A stretch of DNA of 64,000 nucleotides from Buxus sempervirens (lineage: Eukaryota > Streptophyta > Magnoliopsida > Buxales > Buxaceae). The stretch covers positions 4,722,001 to 4,786,000 of the forward strand of contig OX387182.1 of assembly GCA_947561395.2 (NCBI GenBank), read 5' to 3'. This document shows positions 34,889-49,800 of this stretch, piece by piece; positions within the stretch are counted from its first letter, which is position 1; each line of letters starts with the position of its first letter. The notes below the pieces were generated by a model. The model did no database searches. It was not told the DNA's origin and was given only the letters and a program-made list of their open reading frames with translations. The position numbers were made by a program, and so were the translations under genes.

Positions 34889-37800
34889 TCATGAGGTTTT
34901 TAAGGTTGACAAGGCTTCCTTCGTTGTAGCTGATATAACAGCATCTGATGCGTTTGGCAAGTAGTAATATTTTCCTGCCAAATGATATTGTCAAAAATAA
35001 TATAGGTTTTCAGTTTACAAAGCTGTAGGCAGAGCATGTTGAGGATTCCTTTGCAAACTGAATGATAATGTGGATGTGTAAGTGAACAAACCTTGAGCAA
35101 TTCTTGCAATTTCCTTGGCAAAACCTGTTGAGACAAACTTGTTTTCTGTGTCAATGACAAGAAGAGACATCCCTGCTTTGTATATTTTTCCAGCCACTTC
35201 CAGAATCTCATCCTTCATCAAGCACAAGCAGATTATTACAAGAACTTCTACAGTAAAAATAAAAAAGAAGCTTAGTTCATTGTAGTTACTGTTCACCTTC
35301 AACTCTTGTGCAGATGGTCTCGGGGCATCAGGAGCCATGGCTTCAGGATCAGTAGACCTTTTCAGTGATATGTTTGCTCTGCCGTCAGTTATTGCAACTA
35401 TCATTATGCGTCCAACATCACCACTTTTCTCTGCATTTAGCCCAACCCTGACAGCCTGCAAGTTTGAAACTAAAAAAGAAGGCTTAGGCTTAGGACTTAT
35501 GATGAAGGAACATGAAAAGAACTGTAAAATTTTCAGGTTTTATTTGAACCAATACCGTCATGAGACCGTGAGCTAAAGGAGAACCTCCACCACATGGAAG
35601 TCGCTCAAGACGTTTTCTTGCCATTGAAATTGACCTGGAAGGAGGTAGCAGAACCTCTGCAGCATCTCCACGAAAAGGAATAATAGAAACCTGTTGTATT
35701 GCATTATAAATAACCAAAATTAGATTGGGGGAAGAGAGAGAGAGAACAGGTTCACATTTGAATTCTGGATAATATACAAAGATCATTTAGAATTTTTCAT
35801 GTCAATCTTAATGAAGGCGACCCCAAAAAAAAAAAAAAAAAAAAAGAGGACTAGTTTGCAGAAATAATTATGGGAATCTAGAAAAGCTCTTCAATTGGTC
35901 ATTGAATACTTAAATCTTAATCGGATTAAATCTTAATCGGACATTATAAATCAATGCACTGTAGACACTGTTGAAAGTTGAAACATGGCCCAAACTTTTT
36001 CCAATGGAGACAAGCAAAACATGAATCATTGTTCAATCATTCTGGGAATGCCATGAAAACCATGATTTTCAACATTGACATGTCCTAAAACAAATCTGGA
36101 ACATTCTTCAATTGGTCATTGAATAATTAAATCTTAATTGGACATTATAAAGCAATGCACTGTAGACCCTGTTGAAAGTTGAAACATGGCCCAAACTTTT
36201 TCCAATGTAGACAAGCAAAACACGAATCATTGTTCAGTCATTCTGGGAGATGCCAAGAAAACCATGACTTTCAACATTGACATGTACTACAATATATAAA
36301 GTGATATGACCTGGTGTCCATGTAAATCAGTGGTATTAACTTATATTTATGTTCTTTTGGGGAGTATGTTTTGATGTTGACTGATGTATCAGGACATTGG
36401 TGATATATCAGCTGTTGAGCAACATATTCCCCTTGCCAACTTATGATAGATATTTTAAGAGATCAAATAGGGGAAATTTAAACAGCTTATCCTGTGCAAG
36501 GCATATCTCCATCGACAATGCTTAAAACCTCAAATTTTTTTATATACACTTAGAATCTATTTCAAAACCACCTGTTTTGTGAATTTTTTCACTCTACTTA
36601 AATTTATTAGTAGAGATTTGACGAGATTTGATACGATGAAATATGGCCTTGAGTTGCAATGAAATAGATGGCCATTCTGGATCTATATTTATCAAGTGTA
36701 AAAGAAGCTATTGCCACAAAAAATTTTAGGGCAGATTGCAGGATTTACGAACAGCAAGAAGATGCTCAAGCATCAAATTCACCTGATCTCTACTAGTATA
36801 ACTCTCTGCCAGTAGTTGAAGTGCTGCACCTTTTGCATTCTGCATTCGGTTCAATGCCATACTTCCACTAGCATCTACCACAAATATTACCTGCCATAAA
36901 CAACATATTAGAAAACTAAATAACTTAAAAGCAAACTTTTTACAATATGCTTAAATTGGCATCTAAAAATTCTTGGGAGCATTTTCCATATTTTTTTTTC
37001 TCTCTCTAGTGAGAACTGAGAACTATAGAATTAACCAAATGCCATATGTAGGGATAGAAGACACCATCAAATTGAGAAATGCATTCAGTGCTCTGCGAGA
37101 AACAAAGTATGAAAAAGCAATGATGCCGCTAAGAACCTAAAGACTTTAATCTAGTGATCCAAGCTAGATATTGTTTACTTGTCATGAAAGAGATCCAAAG
37201 TTCCAGGATTTCACTTCAGTTTTGAGAATTATTGGTAAGTACAATATTTTGATATTTCCAATTTCAACTATAAACTTGTAAAACCTGCCATCCACTCCAT
37301 TTCCTACTATGTCATTTGATCAAGATGAAGCTTTTGCTATAGGAACATGACTGATTATATTTGATGATCACTCATTTGGAATTTTAAGCCAGTTGAGCGA
37401 AGCAGGTCTTTACCGGTGGATGAAAGGTTGTCAGAATTCACAGTTACTTTCGCCTGCAAATCTAATTCTAGAGCTCTATCTCTTGATGAATCAAATATCA
37501 TGAAGTACCTTTACTTTATGAATTGCGGATTAAGGGAAACTATTAAAAAACCATCTCCTGGGCTTCAGAGCATAAGGAAAGATTTTTGGAAATTATCACG
37601 TGAAGGAGATCAGACCTTCGTTCTTTTCATGAATTTTTTGTACTAAAGATTGACGAGGCCCTCAAGTGAGGGGAAAATGCAATGGCTAAGAGTGGAATTA
37701 ATCAAGACTGTATAATGTTCTGAGAGAACTTATCAATTCAACTTTTGCTTTCCTGTTTTCTACAGTCTAATTTAGTTCTAATTGTTATTGATCATTAAAA

Positions 37801-40800
37801 AGAAAAGTAAAATATAACAGGCACTGTCCAAACAATAGCAAAAGCTTGGAAATTTCAAGAATTCATCTATATTTTCCAGTAATAAAAACCAAATCAAGGT
37901 TCAAAACCTTAAAATTTGTATCTCCTATAATAGTGACATGTAAAGAATTTATATCTAGGAAACACCCACAAATTGGTATATGTACAGTCTCTGTACCAGC
38001 AAGTCAGCATCAGAAATCAAATAAAAAAGGAGAAAAATAAGAAACCAGCATTATTATAAGCAACCAAACTACAATAACACTACCAATGCTCCAGCTTTCC
38101 GTGCCATTCTCTTAGCTCTCATATCAGTTTTCTCTACAAAAACCTTTCTAGTCTTTTGAGAATCCCTCTCTCTTCTCAACTTTTGATAAGGTGCAGCTGC
38201 TCTAAGTGTTGCATCGACAGCTAGTCTCTTCACAGGACCCTGGTTAAGAATAAGATCATGGATTGATGCTCAGAAGAAATTAATGAAAAGGGATGTTTAA
38301 GATAATGAGTCCAGTATAGCAGTAATAAGCCTTTCATCATCATTTATCAAAACTTGAGAACAGGCAATTGGAAACACAACCATGGAAAAGATTCAATTCA
38401 ACTGTGATAAGCTTCACTGTTAAATGGTATATTGGAAGTACACAAATTATTGAGAGTTAAATGATGTGCAAAGTCATAAACTTCATTGATGTATTAGAAA
38501 TAAAAAGTATATAACCCATTTAAAGTAACATTTGGGTGGGAGTGGAGAGGAAGATTAACCTTTGGAAGCATTGGCTTAATGTAACGGCCTCTATCCTCTG
38601 AAAAAATAACATTCTTTGCTCTCCCAGCTTTTCCTCGTCGTCTCTGTGCTGCCTGTGCGAAGAAGAGAAGCTTTTCATCTACAACTCCCCCTTCAGCATC
38701 AAAAATAAACTCCTCTGGTATCTGTTCTTGTTGTTCATTCTCTTCTTCATTGTCCTGCTCACGTATAGAATATCCACATATCATGCAAAATGATATTTCC
38801 ATTTTTACATGGAACAAAGCATAATAATAATTGGAGATTCCACCAGTGATCATTGCAATCAGATGAAAAAAACCTCTTGATCTTCCTCTTCATTCTGTTC
38901 TTCTGCAGAATCTTCATTTTGTGGAGGGGGTGGTGGAGGAGGTGGAGGTGGTTGGTTTTGTTTTTCTTGTGGGTTCTCATTGATGATTGAACGAGGAAGA
39001 ATGACCAGCTCTACCTGTATTGAATCCACCCAAAAAAATTAAATATTTACTTTTCGAATACAGTTATTCTTCAACTGACTAAATGTAGGTTAAAAACACA
39101 GAAAAACAAAGAAAGAAATAAACGTAGAACTCCATTGACACGGTTAACATCTCATTACCAAGCATACAAGAAGTGGAGAAAAGAAGAAAACAGGAAAACC
39201 AAACTCAAGTATTTTAGCATCATGGAACTCGAAATGTATTATTTTGACATGTAGTACTGAGAATATGTTGCTCATTCATGTGCTTTCATCATCAATTAAT
39301 AATATGGGTTACTAAATCTGTTGATACAGAGAATCATATGATGCTCCTGTCATGCTTTATGGGGAAATTTCTGGCAATCAAGAAACAGCATGGTCATAGG
39401 TTCAGGGAAGCTGAACTAACTGACCCAAACGAGATGGGAGAAGGCCTTTGTTCATTGTATAAATGTAGAAGCTGAAGATGTGAATGGGGCTTGTAGAAAG
39501 GAAATGCAGTGGACAAAAATTCAACTGAAAAACAGGGATGCAAGGTCATGGTGCTTGGGTTCAAGCCTTATAAGAGGTACAATTTAGAAAATAAAAGTAC
39601 AAACATAAGCTGCTAAGTGATACCTTGTCAATGGCTTCTCTAAAGGTTCTACTATCTTTTGTTGGCTTGCTATAGCTCTGGACAAATACAGTAGGCATAA
39701 AAAGACACAGAAAGGGTTTGGATCCAAGCAAAATCAAACAAGATAGTTTCTAGTTTTTGTTGTTTCCCCATATCTCATGGGAGTATTGTATTTCCCTCTC
39801 CCCTCCTCTGTTTTAATATATCCTTCATTATTCATAAAAAAAAATAAAATAAAATAAACAAGATAAAAAGGGAAACATTGTAATATGAAAATTGGTGTGC
39901 ATGGATAAAAACCTAGGTTCCACACCCCCCCCCAAAAAAAAATTTAAATAAACATAGAAAAACTCAAGGATAGGAAGAAGCTCGGGGCTAAGTTTATGCA
40001 TGCATAATCTTCTGTTGATCTAATCCATTTAAATGAACAGCAGCCCTGGGTTTAAAATTTTTAAAAGTCACCAAAAAAAGGAACATAAGATCTTATAATA
40101 TGTGAAGATTTTGGCACTAAGAAGGCAAGAGAATATTATCATGTTCAGAGAATTAATGTTATTAAAATGACGGAAGCTTTTAAAAATATGAAAACAAAAA
40201 GTTCCTGGAGACTGGATGGTGTCCTATTTTAAATGTGGAAAATGCATAAGAAATCAATGAATTTTAGTTGATATATTATATGATCTGAATCTGAACACTA
40301 GGAAAAAAAATGTCAGATGCTTAAAGGAGAAGCATTTTATGGAATTAAGCTTGTGAGTCATAAAATTATAATATGGAAAAGGTAATGGAGCAAACATTGA
40401 GACAAATAACTTGAGTGCTGTAAAATCAGTTTGCTTTCATACTAAGAGGATCTAGCATTGAGGTTACCTTCTCACTTGAGTAATTAGGTGGAGAGGTTGA
40501 AATAGAAAAGAGGAAACTTTAAGATTGGGAATTAAAAAAAAAAAGGATGTATAACAGATAACCATGATTTGAGTTTTTGCAGAATAGAAGAATAAACGCC
40601 AAAAGTTGTTTTTCAAACAAAATGAGACATCTAAAATGAAAAGATCATCCTGTATTATAGAAATACTTAACAGCTTTCTTGAGGTCATCCACGTTGACTT
40701 TTTCACGTCCCTCTAAAGCAGCTAAGCATTTAGCTACACGGGCGGCGTACAGCTCAGGTCTATGTCCCTGTAATTCATTAAAAGATGTTTAGCAGATTTT

Positions 40801-43800
40801 GACTTGGAAGCCTTGATATAAATTTTGTAGACTTCAGCAGAACATACTTGATAATATATTTAAATTGTATTATCTTAGAACATTTCTATGTATCATATAA
40901 TAAACTATTGCACAGTAAAATGTGCAACATTAAAACCACAATGAGTACTCCTCCAATTTTTTTTTTTAATGTTTTAAATCTCTGCACAATATCCATCCAG
41001 TTTTCAGTTCTCAGTAATATATATATATATTTTATTTTTTTCTGGTACTTCTCAGTGGTTTATTGCTGTAATGCTAGTTGATTCCTTTGTGCAATTTACT
41101 ACCAGTAGGATGACACTGCTTCTAACGTTATGCCAACAAATGCTTACATAGAATGGCTCCACAGAAGGAAATTTTGTTTATAACAGCGATTTGCAAGATT
41201 ATGCAACTTCCTAGAAAGTATATCAGGGAATATTATGAACATCTATTGAGTATGTATTAGAAGAAATGGTTGTCAAAAAGGGTAAATTTCTAAAAGAAAC
41301 AAAAGAAGTCTAATATTATGAACCTGGCAACCACCACGTAGCGCTTCCATAACCAGATATTTTAATTGCTCCCTGCTGATAGTAACATCCTTCAAATATT
41401 CCCTGGCCAAGATGATCTGCATGATATTAAAACAATTCATTCTTGAAAGCCCATAAAATTGCTTTTATTCCCCTGAACCTTTATGAAGTTTCAAGAACAA
41501 TAGGTTCATTGCAATAAATGGGAAAATAGGAGTACATTTTGCATTCTGCTTCAACCAATTCTATGCCTACAAATCCAACAGAATACTTGCAACCGAATAT
41601 GGCTACAAATAGCTGTCAACCAATAAGGAACAAATTTCAATTCCCATAGTCACCTCTTTGGCATGTGGAAATATAACAATCTTTTTCCATAATTATAGCA
41701 AGGAGGAAATTTCGCATTTTGCTGAAATTTCGCTGGGGGATATCCAGCGAAATTTCAAGAAATTTCAGTGAAATCAGGTAATATTTCTACACATTTCCCT
41801 AGTGAGGGGAAATGAGGAAATATGTGTTTTTCAATTTTTCTTGTATCTTTTTGGTTTAATACATTCATAATAAATGCATACATGGAGAAATCCGAGGAAA
41901 CTTTGCCAGGTTTCACCGAAATTTCTCTGAAATCAGAGAAACTGGGGAAATCTCATTTTCCCCAAACATTTCGTGTTGCTCACCTTGCGATTTCACCGAA
42001 ATTTTGCATCAAAGCTGACTTATGGTCATTCAAATTTCTGAAGTTTGGATACATAAAAGTAAATAACGACAAAAATGACATTTTAGCAAGGGAAATTTAG
42101 TGTCATTCCAGAAATTTTTGCAAGTGGGAATGTTATTGTCCTGGTCAGTCATCTTAGATAGGGAGCTTGAAACATAACAAGCTCTATTAGGCTGTTTGGA
42201 GGAGGCAATGGTGTTGGAGGGTAGTCTGGAATAAAAGAATCCAAAATTGGAAATTAATCCTTGTCTTGACAAATTTGAAATTTTCCAGATTTGTCAGGAA
42301 GCTCAGTGACATTGGGAATTAATCCTTGAATTGGCAAAATTGCCAGGATTAGACTACCTAGTAATTATTGTTTCTCTTTGCTTTTGTTCAACATAAATGT
42401 CTACATAGGGTAATTCTAAGAGTATTGTATCCATCTACAGAATTCATAACAATGACATCAAATGTCATAGCTAGTTTGCTAAACTGATTATTAAGATGTC
42501 TGGAGAAGTAAACTTTTTCTGCATACAGAAGTATGAAATCTCTTACATTATCAGATATTGCCAACAAAGCCATCTCAAGGTAATGTCATGACATATCTTT
42601 ACCTTGTGACACTCAGTGTAGTGAAATGGCATGCAGTGTGAAAAATGGCTATAAAAAAAGATGGAGTAATAGAGGTACTGATATGATCACATGAATAGAA
42701 TCTATAAACATTCAAAACCAACATTTCAGGAGAAAATTGTTTTTTGCTACAGCAGTGTACCTGAGTCTTGGCTAATTCTGTTTCGTCCTCAACCATTTTA
42801 AAGACTTCATTGCTATGCTCCTGAAACTGGGTTGCAATGCCCACAGCTGCCACACGGTCATCAAAATTCATTGGAAGATCTGCACTGCAGAAGAAGAGTT
42901 TCCTTAGCAGTGAGATGAAGAGTAGTCAAGAATTTGTATCCCTTTCATTTACTGCATAAAAATATCATCTGCATCCTATCACCATATAACTTGTCTAGTA
43001 ATTGTTGGGCATCTTAGTTTTCTAAGACAAAAATGATCTGACAAACCAAATTTGCCACATGAACAAGCTTGCATATGAAAATACTGCCAAAATTTTACTA
43101 CAAGGTTTTTTTTACCTCAAATTAATTGCAATACGGTCCAGTAAGTGTTCACGAACAGAACCTTCTTCTGGGTTATAAGTAGCAATGAGAAGTGGTTTGC
43201 ATGGGTGACGAAAGCTGATTCCCTCTCTCTCAACAATATTTACTCCCTCAGTCAGGACGTTAAGAAGCAGATTGCTGATACCATCATCCAACAGGTTTAT
43301 CTCATCAACATATAAAACACCTCTATGAGCTTCAGCAAGAAGCCCGGGCTGGAACACAGTTGAACCGCTTTTTACAGATTCCTCAACGTCAACAGATCCA
43401 ATAATTCTATCTTCTGTGACTCCCAGTGGAATCTAAAATATGAACTAGGACAAGTAAGCAACAAAAATTCTTCTTATAGAAGAAAAACTTCATACAAAAG
43501 TACCTGCACGAAAGGAGATCGGACAATCTCAGTCCTCACATTACCAGCTGCATCATATTCCACTCGGTCAGCTAGTCCATCTTCCCACCTTAAAGAATTC
43601 AATCAAGCCTGTAATTAGCTGGAATGGGAAAATCTTCATGATAGTTGTTGATAGATCTGAAAACTGAAAAAATGAAATCGACAGGAACTCCAAGTTGAAA
43701 TTTTTTTTTAAATTATCCAGACCTGTCTGCTGAATATTATAAAATATAACCTTTGGTCAAGTGATTATATGTTTTATCAGGACAAGTGGTTATATGTTTT

Positions 43801-46800
43801 ACCACAACCGAAGATGCTTTCAGGCCTGACCTTTTTTTCTGTTCTTTTCTTTTAATTTATTGATAGATAAAAACTATGTATATTAGAAGAAGGAAATTAA
43901 TTTATAGAATCCCCAATGCAACCTACAGAAAACAATGGAAAAATAAAAAGAAAGAAGGCATCAGCAAGTTCAAGCAAGCCAATCTCAACTCATCATGATA
44001 CACTGCTTTTAGCCTTTTTATTGCCTAAACCCTAAGCCAACCGTATCTAGTATTAGAGCCATAAGCCAACCTTGTACACCGTAGAGTAGATGATCTACCC
44101 CAACCTGTCCATCCTTCTATTCTCATCTGGAGAAGACGAAAATGACAGTACATATCCTCTTAACTTTGTGTTTTGAGCACTGTGGAGTTCTTTCGTTCAT
44201 CCATTAAGGTGAGTTAGCCCTTTCCTCATCCAGAAAAGATAATGAAGACGGTACATGTCTCTGTTACTGTGTGATGAGCTCCATCGAGTTGTATTCTTAT
44301 CCATCCACTGTGGTGAGTCTAATCTTATCCCCTAGTTAAGTGTGTCCATTTAATGTGTTTTGTCTTTTCTAGGTAAACCTACATGGAGAAAAGCATCCAA
44401 CGGTAAGTACACCTCTATGTGAGCAGTACTGAGTTTGCATGTTTTATTTGTTGTGGTTTTGTGTATTGCTATGGGTAGATCCAATCCATAGCCCCAGTTA
44501 CCCGAAGTCAAGATACATCTATGAAACACCAGCAACGCTAAGCGTATGTTTGATACCTTTCTGTTATGTACGGTGAACCATCTAACGACGCCCAAGTCTT
44601 AAATGTTGTATCCCTTAATCCACCCATTTAGTGTCTTATGTGATCGTAACCTGGCGATCGCGTCATTCATGCATCATCATGTTTGACCCAGTCAAACATT
44701 GTGTCTTGTGTTGACCCAGTCAAACCCTATGTTAAACCTGTTTATCTTTTTACCCTATCTGCATGTCTTTTCACTTGTCATTTTACTGCATTTATCTTAT
44801 CACATGTCTTGATATTTACAAAAATCCAAAAACATTTATTGTGTCTAATTGTCTTGTACTTATTTTGCATTTATTACTTTTTACTTTTGTGTCATGTTGA
44901 ATCCAAAAGCAGGGCGGATGGTAAGGTGAACAGTACTCCGACGATGACGGCTAGATAAGTACACCATACGAGTACAACTTTCGTCCAACTTGCATATTTT
45001 GCTATAACTCTTTTCTTTTATCATGATTCCTCCATTTACTACTAGTATTGATTGTCCCAACTTTTCAAGCGTAAAGAAGGACGCCCGACCTTATCTCATA
45101 CCAGACAAAAAGCCTGCAAATCTCAGAAGAGAAGCGAAAAGAATGCTCAACAGTTGGTATATGGTGGGGCATTACAAAATGTTCCTATCAGATCCAAGGA
45201 GACATGCGTGGCGTAAACATTTCTCTTCCCAACAGCGGGTAGAGATTAGAGATGCTTGGCTGGAACACATGATCCTCACATATGATACTAATATCAACCT
45301 GTTGGATTACTCAGAATCCAAATTTCTGAAGGCTAGGCCCGTCATAGCTGTGGCAAAAGCGGCAAAGTGGTGGTCTAATCCTGACAATAGGCCACTTCCA
45401 TCATCGGTATTTCCCCCGTTCGCAGCTATCAAGACAGAAAACAATATCGTGGCCACTCCCATTGTAAAGATCCCTACTGATCCCGAACAGCAGACTCCAA
45501 ATGAAATCCTGCATCAACAGATGAACTGGACAAATACTGCTCTCAAAGCTCTAGACAAAAAGATTGGTCCTGATCTGCACCAAGATATTCAAGATCTTAA
45601 GAGATCTGTGGATAAACTGAAGGTTGCCAGTCAATCATCCTAAATGCCAGCGGTCAATTTCGGGTCAGACTCTGAAAAGGAATCTGATGTTGAACCCTCT
45701 TCTCCCCAAAGATTGAAGGAAGCCCATCATGATACGAGTAAGGCTTTACAACTTACTCCACAATTTCATCCTCCCCCTTTCCTATCCATTCTCCACCCAG
45801 GGTCCATATCCTCAACCTCTTTCTGAAAGACACTTCTACCAAGAACCCCCTTCTTCTACTGCCAAAAATATCATCCATAGCTTTGAGTTTGTTTCTGACT
45901 ATAACCCGAGACCAGTCATGAAGACCTAAGTCCAAAAACCCTCATCTCCTTGTTTTAACAAGAGATCCTCGGAGAGAAAATCCCAACACTGGACATATAT
46001 TCTCTCTTCGAAAACCCAGATCCCGTCCTATCTCCATAGATCTCTTATTGTTGACCAACCGACTAACTTCAGCAGATTTGATGGAACATCCATCTATCCA
46101 TGGTCTCTTGATGGAATGATTGGTGAACAGATCTACAGAATGATTAGTCTGATGGTATCCTGTTTCAACGCTATCATACTTAAAGGCGGAAATCAGCAGG
46201 ACGCTTTTAATATCCTCACTCAGGGATTCATTGGCACTTTGCAAGAATGGTGGTTCAATGCAGTCCAAGATGAAGTAAAGGTACAATTATACTAGTCTAC
46301 CAGAAGAACCATGAGCAATGAATCAGAGGTTGATTCATATGGTCGCCCAGTTTACAACTCAGCAGCTGTTCTTCTCTCAACCATTCGGCTGCACTTTTGT
46401 GGTAATGATCTCTTTGTCTCTAGGAGACATCAGACCATCCTCATGAATCTAAAGATTTCTACCCTGCAAGACCATCCTCTAGTTTGCTTTGTGAGATTTT
46501 GAAAGACTCTGTTGTCTCTAGTGACTCTTGCTCGGGTTCTTGTGGAGGTTGAAGCACGGCTGGACCGACGACCTTTTCCAAGAACTCGAAAAAGTCACAT
46601 GGTTCGTGGCATGGCTCTTCTTTCTTCCAGAGAGCATATAACCAGCAATCCCTGTAGAATTCCCGTCCTTTTTCGTCTAGGACATTCTTCAACCAGACTG
46701 CCTTCGCGGATCCTCCTAATAATTTCTGCAAATTTCACGAAAGTAAGGATCCTTGAGAAGTCCATCTTTAACCTTCTGGAAAGCATTTCCAGACCAACAA

Positions 46801-49800
46801 TGCTAACAGACGGGGATATAACAAGGCTCTTAATGGCATGCAGCGTTTCCACATGGCTGAATATGAAAACATATGTTCTTGTTCTGAGAAGGTTCCGTCT
46901 TTAAGACCATGCAGATGTGCTTCCGAGAAGAAGGAAAGGAAGTTCCATAAGATTCTCGCATTGAGTTGCTTCTGAAATTTAACTGCACGGCATCTCATCC
47001 ATCTCCTGTGATGGAGTATCAAGGCTTCTCTGGTGTTGCTGTAGATCCTTTAGGCTTGATGTTTTGAGAAAGACGATAAACTTTCAAGGTTACTTTTTAT
47101 AGTCTTTTTCATTTTTTTCTCTAACCTTTTTTTTTTTGTTGAAAATATGTTTTTTAATATTCATGTTAAAAGTTAAAATCCCTTTTATTTTTAATTTAAT
47201 CTAAATTAATGGTCATGAAAGTAGTGATGGTGATGGGTAGTTGTTGTGGGTGGTGATGAAGAATAATTGTGATGATTGTGGGCAACAATGGATTTGGATT
47301 AGAGAATTGTGGGGAATAACAATGGTACTGGTTGCTGTGCGTGGTCAACAATGGTGGTTCTGGTGGACGAGTATAGCATTGTTGCGTGAAGGTGATCCTG
47401 GTTTTGATTGAGTGAGAGTTCATAAAAATAAAATTTAAAGTAACTTTCAGAAGCAAAGATAATTATTTACTTACAAAAAAAAGGTGAAAAAGCTTCTTCA
47501 CTTCAGAAAAATCAGTCCTTCCAAACATTACCAAACAATCCAAAACCTTCTCCTTCTTCTTCTTCTTTTTATTTTTTCTTGAAAGCTTCTTCAGAAAGCT
47601 TATTCAAATACTGCTTTAGGTAATTTTCTGAACAATATGTCAATTAAGAAAGTAAAAGAATGGACTTAACTCACTCAGAGTCAGGACAAACTCAACCTGT
47701 TCCAATCTTGTCCCAGGAACCTAACTAACAGTTCTCCAGTCACATAGCACTACAATGGTGAAATATTCAGAGGTCTTGCAAATTTCAGTAATGTCAATGA
47801 TGCTGTCACGGGGTCACTTCAGAATTATTTAAAGAGCTGACCTATTTCTGTGAACCCTTCCCGATTACCAAAAAAATTAAAAAACAACACACACACACAC
47901 AAAAAACCCACCATCTTCTGAAGCAAACTCCCCCATTTCTCCACTCCTCTCACCTGACATTGTGATAGTATATCAGCAATTTCAAATGGCAGACTCCATG
48001 GCAATACCCAAACCAGAAGGCTAAAAGGTGGTAAAACAAGACTTACATGCCATTTCACAGTGGGTCAAAAGATGATTAACTCCCCATCCATCTGATACAT
48101 CATGCAATTGTCTGGAGACAAAGCATTGCATTTTCTCCTTCGGAGGACATAATTAGTGCTCACTTTATGTAAATACGTAATCAATACAAGTGCTTGATTT
48201 TATGAGATTCCAAGGGCTTCAAAATGCAGGGAAAGAGGCCATTTGGACAACATGTCAATTTCATATTTCACCTTGATCATATTATATGAGCACTAAACAA
48301 CAGATAAATTGAACAGAATCTTTGGACGCAGAATCTTCACTAGAGAGATCTTTGTTGCACCATCATTAGAGATGAAATAAACAGTTACACTCAAAACAAA
48401 GCAATTTGTAGTAAAAGTTTACAGCTTGATCAATAAACAGGGCGAGATCCGTTAAAATTAGCATCTGATGATCAATATGCAATAAAACAGCTTGATCTAT
48501 AAGCAGGGTGAGATCCATTAAAATTAGCATCTGATTAAAAATATGCAATAAAAAGTTATTGCCCCACGACTACTTCTTGTTTTTATTACTATAAAAAAAA
48601 AATGCATGAGTCCGGTGATCTTTTCCTGTAACCTTGTGGTATTTCAGTTTACTTGAAGACAATAGAAAGACATTGACCAGTGAATTTTCCAAAAAGGAAA
48701 AGGAAAAAGAAAACTATGATCTTCCGTTTCTTAACTGCCCTCTGCATGGCGCACTTGGTTCACAGACCCAGGGTTCAGAGGAAGTGGGGCAATTCCCCAT
48801 AAAGAGCAAGGGGTTTTATCAACCAGAAAGGGATGGAATATTTTGAGAGCATTGGATACAGAAAATCTAAATGTCACTATCAAAACATCACATGTAGTCA
48901 TGGGTGGCAATAAGAAGATGCATAATTCAGTTACAGAAATTTGTCAATTTGCCCTCAAAAAATCATGGGAAAAAAATAAACAACTTCAATCGCAATGACA
49001 TGAGTATCCATGCAATCTGTAGTTGATGAGAAAAAAGTTAAGGACTTTGTGATCATGTTTTAATACCAATAGAAAGATCTATAGCAAACTAGATTATTAT
49101 TTGACAAACAGTAGCAGGGGAAAAATTACTCTTCAGGACAGGCTGGATCAGCATTTGCTATTGATCCAGCAACTACTTCTATTGGAGGGAGAATCGCATG
49201 TAGTCCACGTGCCATTACTGTCTTGGCTGTTCCTCGCTTTCCTGAGATCGCAACCCCCCCAATCTCACGGTCAACAGCTCCAAGCAAAAGAGCTGTTTTA
49301 ATGGCATCCTGTAACCGCGTTTATTTACAGACATATTAATCAGTGGAGTCAATTAAAAGGATGTATCAGAAAAATAGCACACCCGCATATTTCATGAGAA
49401 CGACAAAAATTCAAACACTGACAAAATGTAGAAACCAAAAAACATATTTGTACATACCTAATACAATCAGAGCTTTCAAAATGAAAATCCTATTCCGTAC
49501 AACAATAAAACCTTAAAACCCAGAAAAAAGTTACCATTTGAAGCTTCCACATCAGATGTTATCAATATTTACAAAAGAAATGAATATTCGGGACATGATA
49601 AACGGACTACATCAGATAACGCATTTAATGAAATTCACCTGCACAAAATACCAAATTAAAACAGCTGCAACAGCCAAAAACCCTTTCGAATAAAAGAATA
49701 AAACATCAAAAGCCACTAAAACCTCGCCATCCGAAACACCCAGACCAGATGATATCAAACTCAGAAATTCACAAAGAAAAGCACAATCAAGACAGAAGCC

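Larger units (their letters stand above)
44048..46295 (+). mobile_element. Decayed reverse-transcribing element (pararetrovirus- or LTR-element-like) in ChlD intron 2
   Basis: Antisense to ChlD, this region has in order a degenerate tRNA-Met primer-binding site (44048-44062), about 950 bp of leader-like sequence, a 206-codon frame (45023-45643) and a capsid/gag-like remnant (about 46076-46295). Reverse transcriptase and protease are not seen. The order and the PBS fit an endogenous caulimovirid or a related LTR element; I cannot decide between them. Frame breaks separate the parts, and no flanking LTRs or target duplications could be defined. Confidence 0.5.

Noticed and set aside
37416..37646. 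76-codon plus-strand frame in ChlD intron 10
   Set aside because: No recognised domain, no splice context and antisense to a well-supported gene.
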